DNA of 64,000 nucleotides from Lachnospiraceae bacterium (GCA_015057585.1 SVEF01000001.1:314994-378993), one strand, 5' to 3'. Positions 35,182-44,934 are shown, numbered from the stretch's first letter. The notes: generated from the sequence alone by a model not told the origin. Numbers and translations: made by a program.

Positions 35182-36786
35182 CTATTCTCCCATAGTCCCA
35201 TATAATGAAGCAATTGCTTCGAATACCTTTATTCCGTCCACTGCTGCAGAAGTAATTCCGCCTGCATAGCCGGCTCCCTCACCGCACGGATAAAATCCGC
35301 CGATTTGTGACTGCATGCTTTCGTCTCTCGGAATTCTTACCGGAGAAGAAGTTCTTGTCTCTACTCCGAGTAACGGCACATCCTTTGCCGCATAGCCCGG
35401 TATCTTTTTATCAAATGCCAAAATTCCTTCAATCAGACTTTCAATGACATAAGACGGCAAGCATCCGGACAACTCGGAAAGAACATATTCTCCTTTGGTA
35501 TTCGGAATAATTTCCCCAATTGTATCAGACTTTTTCTTTAATAACAAGTCTCCAAATAATTGCACGGGAATCTTTCCCTGTCCCTGTAAATAAGCGGCTT
35601 CTTCCCATTTTCTCTGGAAATGCATACCGGCAAGCGGCCCCTGCATTCCTTCCCGATCAAAATCCTCCGGTGTTACCGTTACAATCAGTGCACTGTTGGC
35701 ATTTCTCTCTCCCCGGTCATGGTTGCTCATTCCGTTTACCACAAGACGCCCTTCTTCCGAGGAGGCATTTACCACAAAGCCTCCCGGACACATACAGAAG
35801 GAATAAACACCCCTTCCGCTTTCCGTCTGATAGGTCAGCTTATAATCCGCCGCCGGGAGCTCCCGGTAAAAATCACCGTATTGCGCCCTTCCGATTAACT
35901 CCTGAGGATGTTCAATCCGCACACCGACGGCAAATGCCTTGCTCTCCATGGCAAGCGGCTTTTTCAAAAGCATTTCAAAGGTATCGCGTGCGCTGTGTCC
36001 GATTGCAGCTACCACAATATTACAGTCAAGTATTTCCGTATTATTAATTTCGACTCCGCAAATCCGTCCGTCTTTCATGCATATATCCGTTACCTTGGAA
36101 GAAAAACGGAAGGTTGCACCCAATTGTTCCATATGCTTTCGCATAGAAATAATCACATTTCTCAAGCAATCCGTACCAATATGCGGTTTATTCAAATATA
36201 GGATTTCCTCCGGCGCACCATGCTCCGCAAAAATCTCCAGGACCTTTCGGATTCTTCCGTAAGGGTCCTTTACCATCGTATTCAGCTTACCGTCTGAAAA
36301 TGTCCCCGCACCGCCTTCACCGAATTGTACATTACTCTCCGTATCAAGAATTCCGGTTTTCCAAAATTCTTCCACACGCTGCATACGGTCTTCCATTTTC
36401 TCTCCACGTTCCAAAACAATCGGACGATATCCGTACATGGAAAGAAAATAGGCACAAAAAAGTCCCGCTGGGCCGGCACCGATTACTACCGGACGCTTTT
36501 CTGACGCAGGAAGTCCTTTCACAGGCACAAACCGGTAGGACTCATCCGGTGCAGACACTACCTTTCCCTTTGCCTTTGCCAGAACCTTCTTTTCCTCTTT
36601 TTCCGGAAGCGTTACATCAATGCAATACACATAATGTAATTCCTGCTTCTTTCTGGCATCCAGTGAACGTTTCCTGATAGTAAATGTAAAATCATCGTTC
36701 TGTAATCGGAGTTCCTTTTGAATGGCTCTTTTTAACTCCTCTTCGCTATGTCTGATATGTAATTTTAACTGAGGTATTCTGAGCAC
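35182..36786 (-). CDS. FAD-dependent dehydrogenase, COG2509 family
   Basis: 534-residue flavoprotein of unknown substrate. Residues 1-90 form a small N-terminal domain (IPQLKLHIRHSEEELKRAI) that is typical of this family. The FAD-binding GAGPAG lies at 103-108 in VVIGAGPAGLFCAYFL, followed by ERG at the end of the second strand, NVQFGEGGAGTFSDGKLNT and a C-terminal GEGAGYAGGITSAAVDGI that closes the FAD site. No membrane segment or cluster cysteines are seen. It follows the BaiN-like flavoprotein gene by 17 bases, so two flavoproteins of different families lie in a row before proB. Confidence 0.92.
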   Translation of the reverse strand: MLRIPQLKLHIRHSEEELKRAIQKELRLQNDDFTFTIRKRSLDARKKQELHYVYCIDVTLPEKEEKKVLAKAKGKVVSAPDESYRFVPVKGLPASEKRPVVIGAGPAGLFCAYFLSMYGYRPIVLERGEKMEDRMQRVEEFWKTGILDTESNVQFGEGGAGTFSDGKLNTMVKDPYGRIRKVLEIFAEHGAPEEILYLNKPHIGTDCLRNVIISMRKHMEQLGATFRFSSKVTDICMKDGRICGVEINNTEILDCNIVVAAIGHSARDTFEMLLKKPLAMESKAFAVGVRIEHPQELIGRAQYGDFYRELPAADYKLTYQTESGRGVYSFCMCPGGFVVNASSEEGRLVVNGMSNHDRGERNANSALIVTVTPEDFDREGMQGPLAGMHFQRKWEEAAYLQGQGKIPVQLFGDLLLKKKSDTIGEIIPNTKGEYVLSELSGCLPSYVIESLIEGILAFDKKIPGYAAKDVPLLGVETRTSSPVRIPRDESMQSQIGGFYPCGEGAGYAGGITSAAVDGIKVFEAIASLYGTMGE

Positions 36787-36803
36787 AATCTGTCGTTCCT
36801 TTC

Positions 36804-38036
36804 TTACTCTTTGTCACAAGCTGCATGCATTCCGGCTACATAACCGCTACTCCATGCCCACTGTAAATTATAGCCACCGCAGGTGCCGTCCACATCCACC
36901 AGCTCTCCTGCAAAGTACAAACCCTTTACTTTTTTGGATTCCAGCGTATCCGGATGAAGCTCCGATGTTTTTACCCCTCCGGCACATACCTGCGCATTCG
37001 CAAACGGATTTAATCCGCTGACATTGCAGGTGAAATTTTTATATTTCTTTGCCAGACGCATAATCACTGCTCCGGAATGAAATTCTTTTACTGCCGGCTC
37101 TGTCGGATTAATGCCGCATTCCTTTAAAATGACATAATTAAGCTTATGATTTAATAATCCAACCAGCATTTCTTCTGCCGACCGTCCCATCGCACGATTC
37201 AGACGTCCCTGCAAATGCTCTGCCAAACATTCTACAGTCATAGAATCAAAGAAATCTATGCTGCAGCTCACTTTACTACCGTTGTCTACTGCTTTTCCGG
37301 CATATCGGCTGATTTGAAATACCGGTATTCCGGAAAGTCCGTACTCTGCAAATAAGAGTTCACCCTGTTCTTTCGCTATTTCTTTATTATCCGCATATAA
37401 ACATATGGTGCCTTCACATCTTACCCCGGATATTGTCTTAAACCATTTTTCGGGACATCGCATCTGGACTAACGCAGGTGAAACCTTTTCAATACTATGC
37501 CCCAAGGCTTTTGCCATCCGGTAGCCCGAAAACTTTGTTTCATCTTTATATCCGGCACAGCTTCCCATACAAAGCACAACACGCTCATATCGTCTTGTTC
37601 CGCTTGCACTGACTACTTCAAACCAGTCTGCCTTCTTTTGTATCTCAAGTGCCTCTTCCTGAATTACTTTAATCTTTAAAGCTTTTATCTCCATGGCAAG
37701 GGCATCTGCCACTGATGCTGCCTGCTCGGAATTCGGATACACATATCCGTTTTTTATTTTAGGCAGAATCCCGATTCCTTCAAAAAATTTCAAGGTATCT
37801 TCTACCGTAAACTGCCCTCTCACACTGCGCGAAAATCCGGGCTCTGCACCTCTGTAACAGGAATCCTCCTGCTGAAGATTCGTATAATTACATTTTCCGT
37901 TTCCCGTTGCAAGAATCTTTTTCCCGAGGCGTTCCTTTCCTTCATATATAGTAACCTCTGCACCGTTTCTTGCTGCTGTAACAGCGGTCATAAGTCCCGA
38001 GGCTCCGCCTCCGATGACTGCAATTTTTCTTCTCAT
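36804..38036 (-). CDS. BaiN/HI0933-like NAD(P)/FAD-dependent oxidoreductase
   Basis: 410-residue flavoprotein of the HI0933/YhiN/BaiN group, often labelled aminoacetone oxidase family. The dinucleotide motif is IAVIGGGASGLMTA near the start, followed by GKKILATGNGKCNYTN, the family hallmark. The C-terminal AGELVDVDGTCGGYNLQWAWSSG completes the FAD site. The ATG at 38036 is preferred to 38048 because the upstream AAGG would touch the earlier start codon. Some relatives in gut clostridia act on bile acids, but assignment to that step would need more evidence; the substrate here is open. Confidence 0.9.
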   Translation of the reverse strand: MRRKIAVIGGGASGLMTAVTAARNGAEVTIYEGKERLGKKILATGNGKCNYTNLQQEDSCYRGAEPGFSRSVRGQFTVEDTLKFFEGIGILPKIKNGYVYPNSEQAASVADALAMEIKALKIKVIQEEALEIQKKADWFEVVSASGTRRYERVVLCMGSCAGYKDETKFSGYRMAKALGHSIEKVSPALVQMRCPEKWFKTISGVRCEGTICLYADNKEIAKEQGELLFAEYGLSGIPVFQISRYAGKAVDNGSKVSCSIDFFDSMTVECLAEHLQGRLNRAMGRSAEEMLVGLLNHKLNYVILKECGINPTEPAVKEFHSGAVIMRLAKKYKNFTCNVSGLNPFANAQVCAGGVKTSELHPDTLESKKVKGLYFAGELVDVDGTCGGYNLQWAWSSGYVAGMHAACDKE

Positions 38037-38052
38037 ACCGTACCCCATCCTT

Positions 38053-38736
38053 TTAACTCGTATATCCCTCTAAAATACTGTATAGTTCCTTTGCATCTTT
38101 TACATAAAACCCGTTTCTGATCTGCTCCCGTATCTCAAACGGTAACAAAGCAACCTCTATTTCCGTATATTCATATACGGTACGCAAATCACTGTAATAT
38201 ACTGTCACAAATCCGCCGTAAGTGCTGATAAAATATTGATTTTCTACCTTTGCTTCATCGTATACCTTTCTTAATTCCACCTTATTCGCGGAAAAAGAAA
38301 GAACTTCATACTGAATCAGTCCCTTTAAAAATTCATTGACCGGAAGATATTCCATATATCCGTTAAGATAAGCCATTAATTCTTCCCTTTCAATTCCGAC
38401 CATAAAGCCCGGCAGCGGCAGCTGTTCCCGTTTTGTCTCATTCTTCTGCAAATAGACGGTTTCCAATATATATTCTGCCGTCCCCCGGATAGTTTCATTG
38501 TTTTGGACAGCCTCCACCACATCTCCTCCGGATTTGCTTCCGATATCTATAATTTCATACAGCAGTTGCTCATTCTTTCCGGAAAATTCAAGCAACTGCT
38601 GCAAAATTTCTGTATTCTGTTCTACTGCTTCCCTGTTATAGTGAAGCAATGCATTTTTAAAGCTTAAGTAATAACACAGGCCAAACATAAAAGATATGGC
38701 ACAAACTACTGTTGTTATATAAATCACCCGTTTCAT
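38053..38736 (-). CDS. BofC-like membrane-anchored protein
   Basis: 227 residues: one N-terminal membrane segment (about 5-25), then an outer domain of about 200 residues. The ending (TEIEVALLPFEIREQI, then VKDAKELYSILEGYTS) resembles the C-terminal domain of BofC, a forespore protein that regulates sigma-K activation by interacting with the SpoIVB signalling pathway. The rest is not recognised. Location between a spoVB-like gene and two flavoprotein genes is consistent with a sporulation or envelope role. The similarity is by eye and covers only the last ~60 residues, so the family assignment is tentative. Confidence 0.6.
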   Translation of the reverse strand: MKRVIYITTVVCAISFMFGLCYYLSFKNALLHYNREAVEQNTEILQQLLEFSGKNEQLLYEIIDIGSKSGGDVVEAVQNNETIRGTAEYILETVYLQKNETKREQLPLPGFMVGIEREELMAYLNGYMEYLPVNEFLKGLIQYEVLSFSANKVELRKVYDEAKVENQYFISTYGGFVTVYYSDLRTVYEYTEIEVALLPFEIREQIRNGFYVKDAKELYSILEGYTS

Positions 38737-38780
38737 AGCAAATACCCCCTTTACCGGAAGTATTTCCTCTCTCTTGGGAT

Positions 38781-40412
38781 TTATTCATGTAAAAGCCCTG
38801 CGTTTTTAAAAAGTCTTACAATCCGTCCGCCCATCGGTAATTCATATAACTCTTTTTCATCCATGGCCTTTGTTACCACCATCAAAACAAAATAAGCATA
38901 AACGGCAAAAAAGATGGCACCGCATAATCCGATTACCCTGCTGTGTACCAGACGCTCAATTCCGAGATAGGAAAAATATGCTACAAATCCCATTACCGCA
39001 GAACATATTGCCGGTAATAAAAAGGTCTTTTTAAGTTCCTGCCGGTAACCGGTTTCCTTTTCGATACGCATCGCATTTAAAAGACTGATTATCATCGGGA
39101 AAATAGTATGTCCTACTACAAGTGCATATACTCCCATATCCAGATAATTCAAAAGCAGATAGTCTACTCCCGCATAAACAACCAGTGCAATTGCCGCATG
39201 AAGTACCGGATAACGCATTTTGCTGATACCCTGCAATACATTGCTTGTCGTTGTAGAATACGCATAAAACACAATTGCAGCCGCACCAATCTGCATCAGT
39301 AACGGGGTCATTTCTGTCGTATCATTAAACAGCACACCCATAATCGGCTTTGCAAGCACGGCAAGTCCAAATGCACTCGGAATCGCAATCATCATATTGA
39401 ACTTGACTGCCTGAGCGGTTTTGGTATGAAGTGCCTCTGTGTCTTTATTCGTATGGGCAATTACGATATTCGGAACAATCGCCACACCAATGGCAGAGGC
39501 AATCGAAAGCGGCAAATTGGCAAGCAAACGGTACTTACTCGAATATCTTCCCCACAAGACAAGACGGGCTTCCTCCGAATATCCCTTTGCATCCAGAACC
39601 GTATTTAATAATGAACTGTCGACGGTGCCGCTTACCGTATTTAACGTTTGGTTTAAAATAATCGGAATTACCGTAATCACGACTAATTTTAACAGTGTCT
39701 GGTAGCTTTCTGTTACGCCGGACTTATCTCTTCTGATTCTTCTTTTCAGGACAGGATAATATAAGACAAAAACAACGCCCAAAAAAATCAGCGAAGCAAC
39801 CGCACCAATTAAGGTCCCGAAGGTTCCTCCGGCCGCACCGTAAGCAATACGGTATTCCGAATCCTCATATGCCTTCATGAAAATAACGGCAGCTCCTAAA
39901 CCGACAGCCACATGAAAAAACTGCTCTATCAACTGCGAAACCGATGTCGGTATCACGGTATTTTTTCCCTGGAAATAACCACGCAGCACTCCCATTACCG
40001 CAAAAACAAAAATGGTCGGAGCAAGAAACCTAAGCGGAATGGCACTGGACCTGGATTTGAACAACGTCGTTGCAAAAAAATCCGCACCAAAATAGGTAAC
40101 TCCTGCGGCAATCGCACCGCTGACAACCGAAAACAGCATCGCCGTACAGAAAACCCGATAGGAATTTACATATTCTTTTTTGCTTTCCCTTGCCGAAACC
40201 AGTTTGGAAACTGCTATCGGAATACTGTATGTGGATAAGAGAAGGGCAAGATTATAAATCTCATATGCATTGGAATATGCACCGATACCCTCGTCCCCGA
40301 TAATCCGGGTAAGCGGCACACGAAATATAATCCCCATGACACGTGTCAGTATGGAGGCAAGTGCCAGAATGCTTCCCTGTATATAAAAACTGTTTTTCTT
40401 TTTGTCTGCCAT
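38781..40412 (-). CDS. SpoVB/MurJ-like polysaccharide or lipid flippase
   Basis: 543-residue MOP-superfamily exporter with about 14 membrane segments. The N-terminal FYIQGSILALASILTRVMG and PLTRIIGDEGIGAYSNAYEIY are typical of SpoVB-type proteins (polysaccharide biosynthesis family). SpoVB is needed for spore cortex synthesis; paralogues flip lipid II or other lipid-linked sugars. The start codon follows a weak GGCAGAG. It stands 13 bases after ybeY in the yqfC-to-miaB run. Which lipid-linked precursor it carries cannot be told from sequence. Confidence 0.9.
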   Translation of the reverse strand: MADKKKNSFYIQGSILALASILTRVMGIIFRVPLTRIIGDEGIGAYSNAYEIYNLALLLSTYSIPIAVSKLVSARESKKEYVNSYRVFCTAMLFSVVSGAIAAGVTYFGADFFATTLFKSRSSAIPLRFLAPTIFVFAVMGVLRGYFQGKNTVIPTSVSQLIEQFFHVAVGLGAAVIFMKAYEDSEYRIAYGAAGGTFGTLIGAVASLIFLGVVFVLYYPVLKRRIRRDKSGVTESYQTLLKLVVITVIPIILNQTLNTVSGTVDSSLLNTVLDAKGYSEEARLVLWGRYSSKYRLLANLPLSIASAIGVAIVPNIVIAHTNKDTEALHTKTAQAVKFNMMIAIPSAFGLAVLAKPIMGVLFNDTTEMTPLLMQIGAAAIVFYAYSTTTSNVLQGISKMRYPVLHAAIALVVYAGVDYLLLNYLDMGVYALVVGHTIFPMIISLLNAMRIEKETGYRQELKKTFLLPAICSAVMGFVAYFSYLGIERLVHSRVIGLCGAIFFAVYAYFVLMVVTKAMDEKELYELPMGGRIVRLFKNAGLLHE

Positions 40413-40425
40413 AAATCTCTGCCTC

Positions 40426-40923
40426 TTATCTGTTAATTCCTAATCCGTTTAAAATGTCCTTCTGCATTTGTTCCATCTGTTCCCTTTCGGCATCCTCCAT
40501 ATGGTCATAGCCGGACAAATGAAGCATGCTGTGGGCAACCAGGAAGCACAGCTCCCTAAGCTCGGAATGCCCGTATTCCTCTGCCTGTGATTTTATTTTA
40601 TCATAGGACAATACAATGTCGCCTAAAAGCAGTTCTCCCGTCTCCGGGTGAAAGCATTCTGCCTGTTCCTCTTCCAGACACTCAAACGCTCCGGGCGTTT
40701 CATATTCCACCATAGGAAAAGACAACACATCCGTCGGACGGTCCATTTCCCTGTATTCTAAATTCATTTCATGAATTCCCGCATTGTCGGTAAACAGAAC
40801 ATTTACTTCTGCTTCGTATGGGCAATTCACATAATCAAGCGTAGCCAGAATCACCTTTTCCACAAACTCATCTTCATTAAAATCAAACTGCAGCTCTACT
40901 TCTTTTTCTATATGAATTGTCAT
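40426..40923 (-). CDS. ybeY: endoribonuclease YbeY, rRNA maturation
   Basis: Zinc-dependent endoribonuclease involved in 16S rRNA 3'-end processing and ribosome quality control. The 165-residue protein has the catalytic metal motif H131-x3-H135-x5-H141 (HSMLHLSGYDH), with RPTDVLSFP (62-70) and LLLGDIVLS (98-106). Normal length. It usually lies downstream of phoH, as here, separated by the membrane protein gene. Confidence 0.97.
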   Translation of the reverse strand: MTIHIEKEVELQFDFNEDEFVEKVILATLDYVNCPYEAEVNVLFTDNAGIHEMNLEYREMDRPTDVLSFPMVEYETPGAFECLEEEQAECFHPETGELLLGDIVLSYDKIKSQAEEYGHSELRELCFLVAHSMLHLSGYDHMEDAEREQMEQMQKDILNGLGINR

Positions 40924-40936
40924 ATGTTTTTCCTTT

Positions 40937-42265
40937 CTACTTAAGTCTGTTATCCTGTTCCTGTAAAAACTCCACGAACACCTTACGCAAGCCCGTATAT
41001 TCCGAAAGTGTCATACCTGAGCCGTTGTACTCGCCACGGAACATTTTTTTCTCAATGGTCTTGTCCACAATTTTTTCAGGCGCGAGTGACAATTTTTTCA
41101 TATGACGTATAACGGTATAATTCGAAATCACATCATCTGCCATAGCAACCAAAGCCGTTTCTTTCGACGTAATCTCTCCGGTTAACAATTCCTGTATCAT
41201 CAGGACCAGCCCGCCCGGAAGGTTATCCGCTTCCTTCTCCCAGAGCTTTACGACAGGCTCGTACAATGCAATTGCCATAGCAACCTCAGACCGTAAACCG
41301 ATACCCTCCGACGCACGATAAGAAAGCTTTCCGGTTAAAACCGCATGTGCATACACTGCTTTTTTCTGTTTTTTTAATTCCTGTAAAACAGCGGCCTTTT
41401 CGTCACAATACGGCGAATAATCCTCCTGTGGTTCTTCCTTACATTCTTCTGCGAAGCTATTTTCCGGTTCCTGCGGAATACTTTCTGCAACAAAGTTCCC
41501 CTGCTGCAGAGTGTCACTTTCCATTGTTTCTTCTGCAAGCTGCTCTAAATACTCATATGTAACTAAGGCGTCATCTGTTTTATCATACTCATTTTCTTTT
41601 TCATTCCCGGTGCCCAGGAAACATACAAACAGCATGGTAATGAATATGCCGGCAAAGTACACGCACATAATACTGAATGCATCCAAAAGGACATCCCGGT
41701 TAATCAAAAAGCGGTTTAACACAATGCTCAGAACCACAATCAGGGCTCCGGAAAAAATCATCATATAGAACATCGATGCCCAGGTTTTCATTTTAGGTAT
41801 CAAAAGACATACCGCCGTTGCGCATACAAAGTGAAAAATCAGGCCGTTTACCGGATTCCCCTGTAAATAAATTGCATGAAAAACAAAGAAATATACATAC
41901 AGCATGCCAATATTGGAATTTACCAGCGCTGCTGCTGCAATTCCGCCGATAAGCCATACCGGCAGATTCATATAATACTCCGACTGTAACAGCAGCAAGG
42001 CCGAAACCAAAAAGCAAAATATCAGTATAACCTCTGTTTTAAATGAGGAATACAGTCTTCTGCAGTCGATGGCAGAATACAATGCAATTATCAGAAACAA
42101 CGCACCGGCGTAGATAAAATAATCCTTGCTCCATGCCTTTTCATAAATAATTTCATTGATAAAATAAGCAACTCCGGCAAACATGAAAAAGGTAATCAGC
42201 ATATGGCTTAGATATCCTACTGCAATTTTAACGCCGCTTGCTCTTTTGTTCTGCTCTGTACTCAT
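40937..42265 (-). CDS. unknown multi-spanning membrane protein between phoH and ybeY
   Basis: 442 residues not recognised. About eight membrane segments lie in residues 10-220 (for example near 13-35, 45-63, 74-91 and 186-215), followed by a hydrophilic, acidic cytoplasmic tail (220-442) with a helical region rich in charged residues (KTIEKKMFRGEYNG). In many Firmicutes an HD-domain cyclic di-AMP phosphodiesterase (PgpH/YqfF) occupies this position; no HD motif is visible here, so it is not that enzyme. The ATG overlaps the phoH stop codon by 4 bases, so translation is coupled. Confidence 0.8.
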   Translation of the reverse strand: MSTEQNKRASGVKIAVGYLSHMLITFFMFAGVAYFINEIIYEKAWSKDYFIYAGALFLIIALYSAIDCRRLYSSFKTEVILIFCFLVSALLLLQSEYYMNLPVWLIGGIAAAALVNSNIGMLYVYFFVFHAIYLQGNPVNGLIFHFVCATAVCLLIPKMKTWASMFYMMIFSGALIVVLSIVLNRFLINRDVLLDAFSIMCVYFAGIFITMLFVCFLGTGNEKENEYDKTDDALVTYEYLEQLAEETMESDTLQQGNFVAESIPQEPENSFAEECKEEPQEDYSPYCDEKAAVLQELKKQKKAVYAHAVLTGKLSYRASEGIGLRSEVAMAIALYEPVVKLWEKEADNLPGGLVLMIQELLTGEITSKETALVAMADDVISNYTVIRHMKKLSLAPEKIVDKTIEKKMFRGEYNGSGMTLSEYTGLRKVFVEFLQEQDNRLK

Positions 42266-43317
42266 TTTCTTCCCAATCCCTTACTTACTTTTTTCTTAAT
42301 TGTAATTTCTTTTTTTGCCTCCGCCTCCTGATTTGTCTGCGGACGCCGTCCCGGGTTCTGACGCTTGCTTTCATATTCATCATAAGCCTTTACGATTTTC
42401 TGAACAAGCGGATGTCTGACAACATCTTCTCCCGAAAGTGTAGCGAAGCCGATATCATCTACTTTGGACAATACCTTCAGTGCCACATCAAGACCCGAAG
42501 TAACACCGGAAGGCAAATCCTTCTGGGTAAGGTCTCCGGTAATAATTACCTTGGAACCAAAGCCGATTCTCGTCAAAAACATCTTCATCTGGGCCGGGGT
42601 CGTATTTTGCGCCTCGTCTAAAATAATAAAAGCATTATCTAAGGTACGGCCTCTCATATACGCCAACGGAGCCACCTCAATCAGGCCCTTTTCCATATTT
42701 CTCTGAAAAGCTTCCGGTCCCATAATCTGATAAAGCGCATCATAAAGCGGTCTCAAATACGGGTCAACCTTGCTCTGTAAATCGCCGGGCAGGAAACCGA
42801 GCTTTTCTCCCGCTTCAATCGCCGGACGTGTCAGAATAATCCGGCTCACCTCATCATTTTTAAAGGCCTGAATTCCCATGGCCATGGCAAGATAGGTTTT
42901 TCCTGTTCCGGCCGGGCCGATTCCGAATACAATCATCTTTTTCCGGATCAGGTCAACATAGCGTTTTTGCCCAAGCGTCTTAGGCTTAATCGGTTTTCCC
43001 TGAATCGTATGGCATATTAAATCCTTATCAATCTCCGTCATGCTGCTTACTTTATCATCTGCCGAAAGTGCAAGCGCATAGGACACATTTTGTTCTGTAA
43101 TGGTATTTCCACGCATCGAAAGCTTTACGAGTTCCTCTAAAACCGCCTTTGCCCTCTGTACCCGTTCTGTATCTCCAAGAATCTTTAATTCGCTGTCTCT
43201 GGCAATCAGAGTTACTTCCAATGTGCGCTCCACCAACTTGGCGTACGCATCAAACTGTCCAAATATATTCCGGATATGTTCTACCGGTATGTTAAGAATG
43301 GTTTCCACTATATTCAT
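42262..43317 (-). CDS. phoH: PhoH-like ATPase
   Basis: 351-residue P-loop ATPase of the PhoH/YqfG family, related to the helicase superfamily and linked to RNA metabolism. A KH-like N-terminal region (about 1-90) precedes the ATPase core with Walker A GIGPAGTGKT (132-141) and Walker B LDEAQNTT (233-240). The C-terminus is basic. It overlaps yqfD by 26 bases; the SD (GAGGAG) is 13 bases before the ATG, rather distant. Order yqfC-yqfD-phoH-x-ybeY matches sporulating clostridia. Confidence 0.96.
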   Translation of the reverse strand: MNIVETILNIPVEHIRNIFGQFDAYAKLVERTLEVTLIARDSELKILGDTERVQRAKAVLEELVKLSMRGNTITEQNVSYALALSADDKVSSMTEIDKDLICHTIQGKPIKPKTLGQKRYVDLIRKKMIVFGIGPAGTGKTYLAMAMGIQAFKNDEVSRIILTRPAIEAGEKLGFLPGDLQSKVDPYLRPLYDALYQIMGPEAFQRNMEKGLIEVAPLAYMRGRTLDNAFIILDEAQNTTPAQMKMFLTRIGFGSKVIITGDLTQKDLPSGVTSGLDVALKVLSKVDDIGFATLSGEDVVRHPLVQKIVKAYDEYESKRQNPGRRPQTNQEAEAKKEITIKKKVSKGLGRK

Positions 43318-44527
43318 CTTGCTTTATCAACTCCTCTTGTTCTATTTCCTGATAAGAAATAAAATTTCCACAAATGATTCCGGTCCCGGTCAGGCGATAC
43401 GACGTTCCGATACACTCTACTGACACTTCTGAATTCATCACGTGTATCCCCTGCATTTTTAAATCCTCCAAAAACAGGGAAAACTCCGTTTCTGCCATCT
43501 GTTTTGCTTCTTCTTTTATCCATTGTTTCGGTTCTGTCTCATACGCTGTCAATTCATAAAACCGAACACGTAACGGTGCTTGATAATCACGGAAACAAAA
43601 TGGGACAATATCATATTCCATTATATCATATTTTACCCCAGAATATCTAGGGATATATGAAAATATTTTTCTTTGGTCCCAAAAAATTTCACATCCTGTT
43701 TTTTGACCTTTTTCTATCTTTTTTTCATAAAGAAGGGAACCTGTTTTTTGATACAAAAGTTCCGTTTCTATCCATACCTTCCCCTTCGCGCCAACCGGAT
43801 TATTATAGATCAGTTCATCATAATCCCCGACCACGGGAACAATTCCGGAAATTAAAAGATCTCCTTTTTGCACGACATCTCCTTCTTTTACCGTGGCTAT
43901 TCCTGACAGTACTTCAATTCTTTTAACAATTCCACTCCGTTCCGCAATGATATGACTGCTGTTTTCCGGTCCGGTTTCTGTTTGAGGCATGGAACTTTCA
44001 TTCAGTCTGATATACAGATTGCATCCGCGTTTTTCAACAGATACCCATCCGATTTGTGGATAAATCAGCCTTATTTTTGTCTCAATATCTTTGCAATTCA
44101 CTATGTATTTGTTTGTCCCACCAAAGATTTTCATCTCATTTTCCAATGTAGTAAGAATCTGCTCTCTCGTATGAACAAACCCACCTTGGACTTGTGTATA
44201 CCAAATCCGCTGTGTCATCTGCCAAAGAATAAAGACTCCAAAAAAACAGCCGAGCATAATTCCTTTCCGTTTCAGCATCTTTCTGCAAACAAACGGAAAC
44301 CCTCTTTTTTTTTCTATCCTTGGCAGGCACTTTGTCTTTTTTACTACCGGCCTGATTTTCCAATAATCTTTCAATTTCATCTTACAATAAATTGATTGAT
44401 TTATCATAATTGTATCAATTATTTCAATTTCCTTGGCTTTACATAAATTAAAAAATCTTTCCTTTACTGTTTCCTTTAAACTTATTATTAAATAGCCTTT
44501 AAAAAACAGAACCAATTTACTGAACAT
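43292..44527 (-). CDS. yqfD: sporulation protein YqfD
   Basis: 411-residue sporulation protein controlled by sigma-E in Bacillus, mother-cell specific. N-terminal cytoplasmic region (1-85), one membrane segment (about 88-107) and a large outer domain with the YqfD-family segments (WVSVEKRGCNLYIRLNES and KEGDVVQKGDLLISGIV). In Clostridioides its partner YqfC is needed for engulfment-stage envelope biology. The ATG directly follows the yqfC stop codon, so both are one translation unit. Confidence 0.93.
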   Translation of the reverse strand: MFSKLVLFFKGYLIISLKETVKERFFNLCKAKEIEIIDTIMINQSIYCKMKLKDYWKIRPVVKKTKCLPRIEKKRGFPFVCRKMLKRKGIMLGCFFGVFILWQMTQRIWYTQVQGGFVHTREQILTTLENEMKIFGGTNKYIVNCKDIETKIRLIYPQIGWVSVEKRGCNLYIRLNESSMPQTETGPENSSHIIAERSGIVKRIEVLSGIATVKEGDVVQKGDLLISGIVPVVGDYDELIYNNPVGAKGKVWIETELLYQKTGSLLYEKKIEKGQKTGCEIFWDQRKIFSYIPRYSGVKYDIMEYDIVPFCFRDYQAPLRVRFYELTAYETEPKQWIKEEAKQMAETEFSLFLEDLKMQGIHVMNSEVSVECIGTSYRLTGTGIICGNFISYQEIEQEELIKQDEYSGNHS

Positions 44528-44902
44528 CTAACAATCTCCCTTACTACAATATGAAATATTCAGAATATTTCCACTGATTCGAATCTCATCTTTTGTAAAA
44601 TAAGCAAGACAAAGATGGCTCCCCTGAATCAAAATGTGATGCTTCAAGGTCCTGAGACGGACCAGTTCTGTCGTGTATTCTTCGATCACATAATCTCCTC
44701 TGAAATCAAGAAAATGATTCCCGGACATGCGGATTGTTGGATATCCTTTCAAGATTTCTTTTGGAATTCCTAATTTATCACATTCATATTCCAGGTAATG
44801 CTCATATTCTTTTTTTCTGTCCCGCTCGGTTTGCTTCATATACTTCATAAGCGGTGATAACTCTTTTTTATTTTTTTGATGTTGGGATTTCTGTTTTGAC
44901 AA
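44528..44902 (-). CDS. yqfC: sporulation protein YqfC (YabP/YqfC family)
   Basis: Small sporulation protein of the YabP/YqfC family. The conserved part (IPKEILKGYPTIRMSG, LDFRGDYVIEEYTTELVRLRT, GSHLCLAYFTKDEIRISG) covers the last ~85 residues. The start is uncertain: the ATG at 44926 has no ribosome binding site, whereas TTG at 44902 has GGAGAA five bases before it, giving 124 residues; I choose that one. It sits just inside a possible sigma-E promoter and begins the run that extends to miaB. An N-terminal basic extension of ~40 residues is longer than in B. subtilis YqfC (93 residues). Confidence 0.85.
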   Translation of the reverse strand: MSKQKSQHQKNKKELSPLMKYMKQTERDRKKEYEHYLEYECDKLGIPKEILKGYPTIRMSGNHFLDFRGDYVIEEYTTELVRLRTLKHHILIQGSHLCLAYFTKDEIRISGNILNISYCSKGDC

Positions 44903-44934
44903 GAAAATTCTCCGGATAGATGTCATTATTTTTA

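Noticed and set aside
40937..42265. PgpH/YqfF cyclic di-AMP phosphodiesterase, expected from gene order
   Set aside because: No HD or HDIG motif anywhere in the 442 residues.
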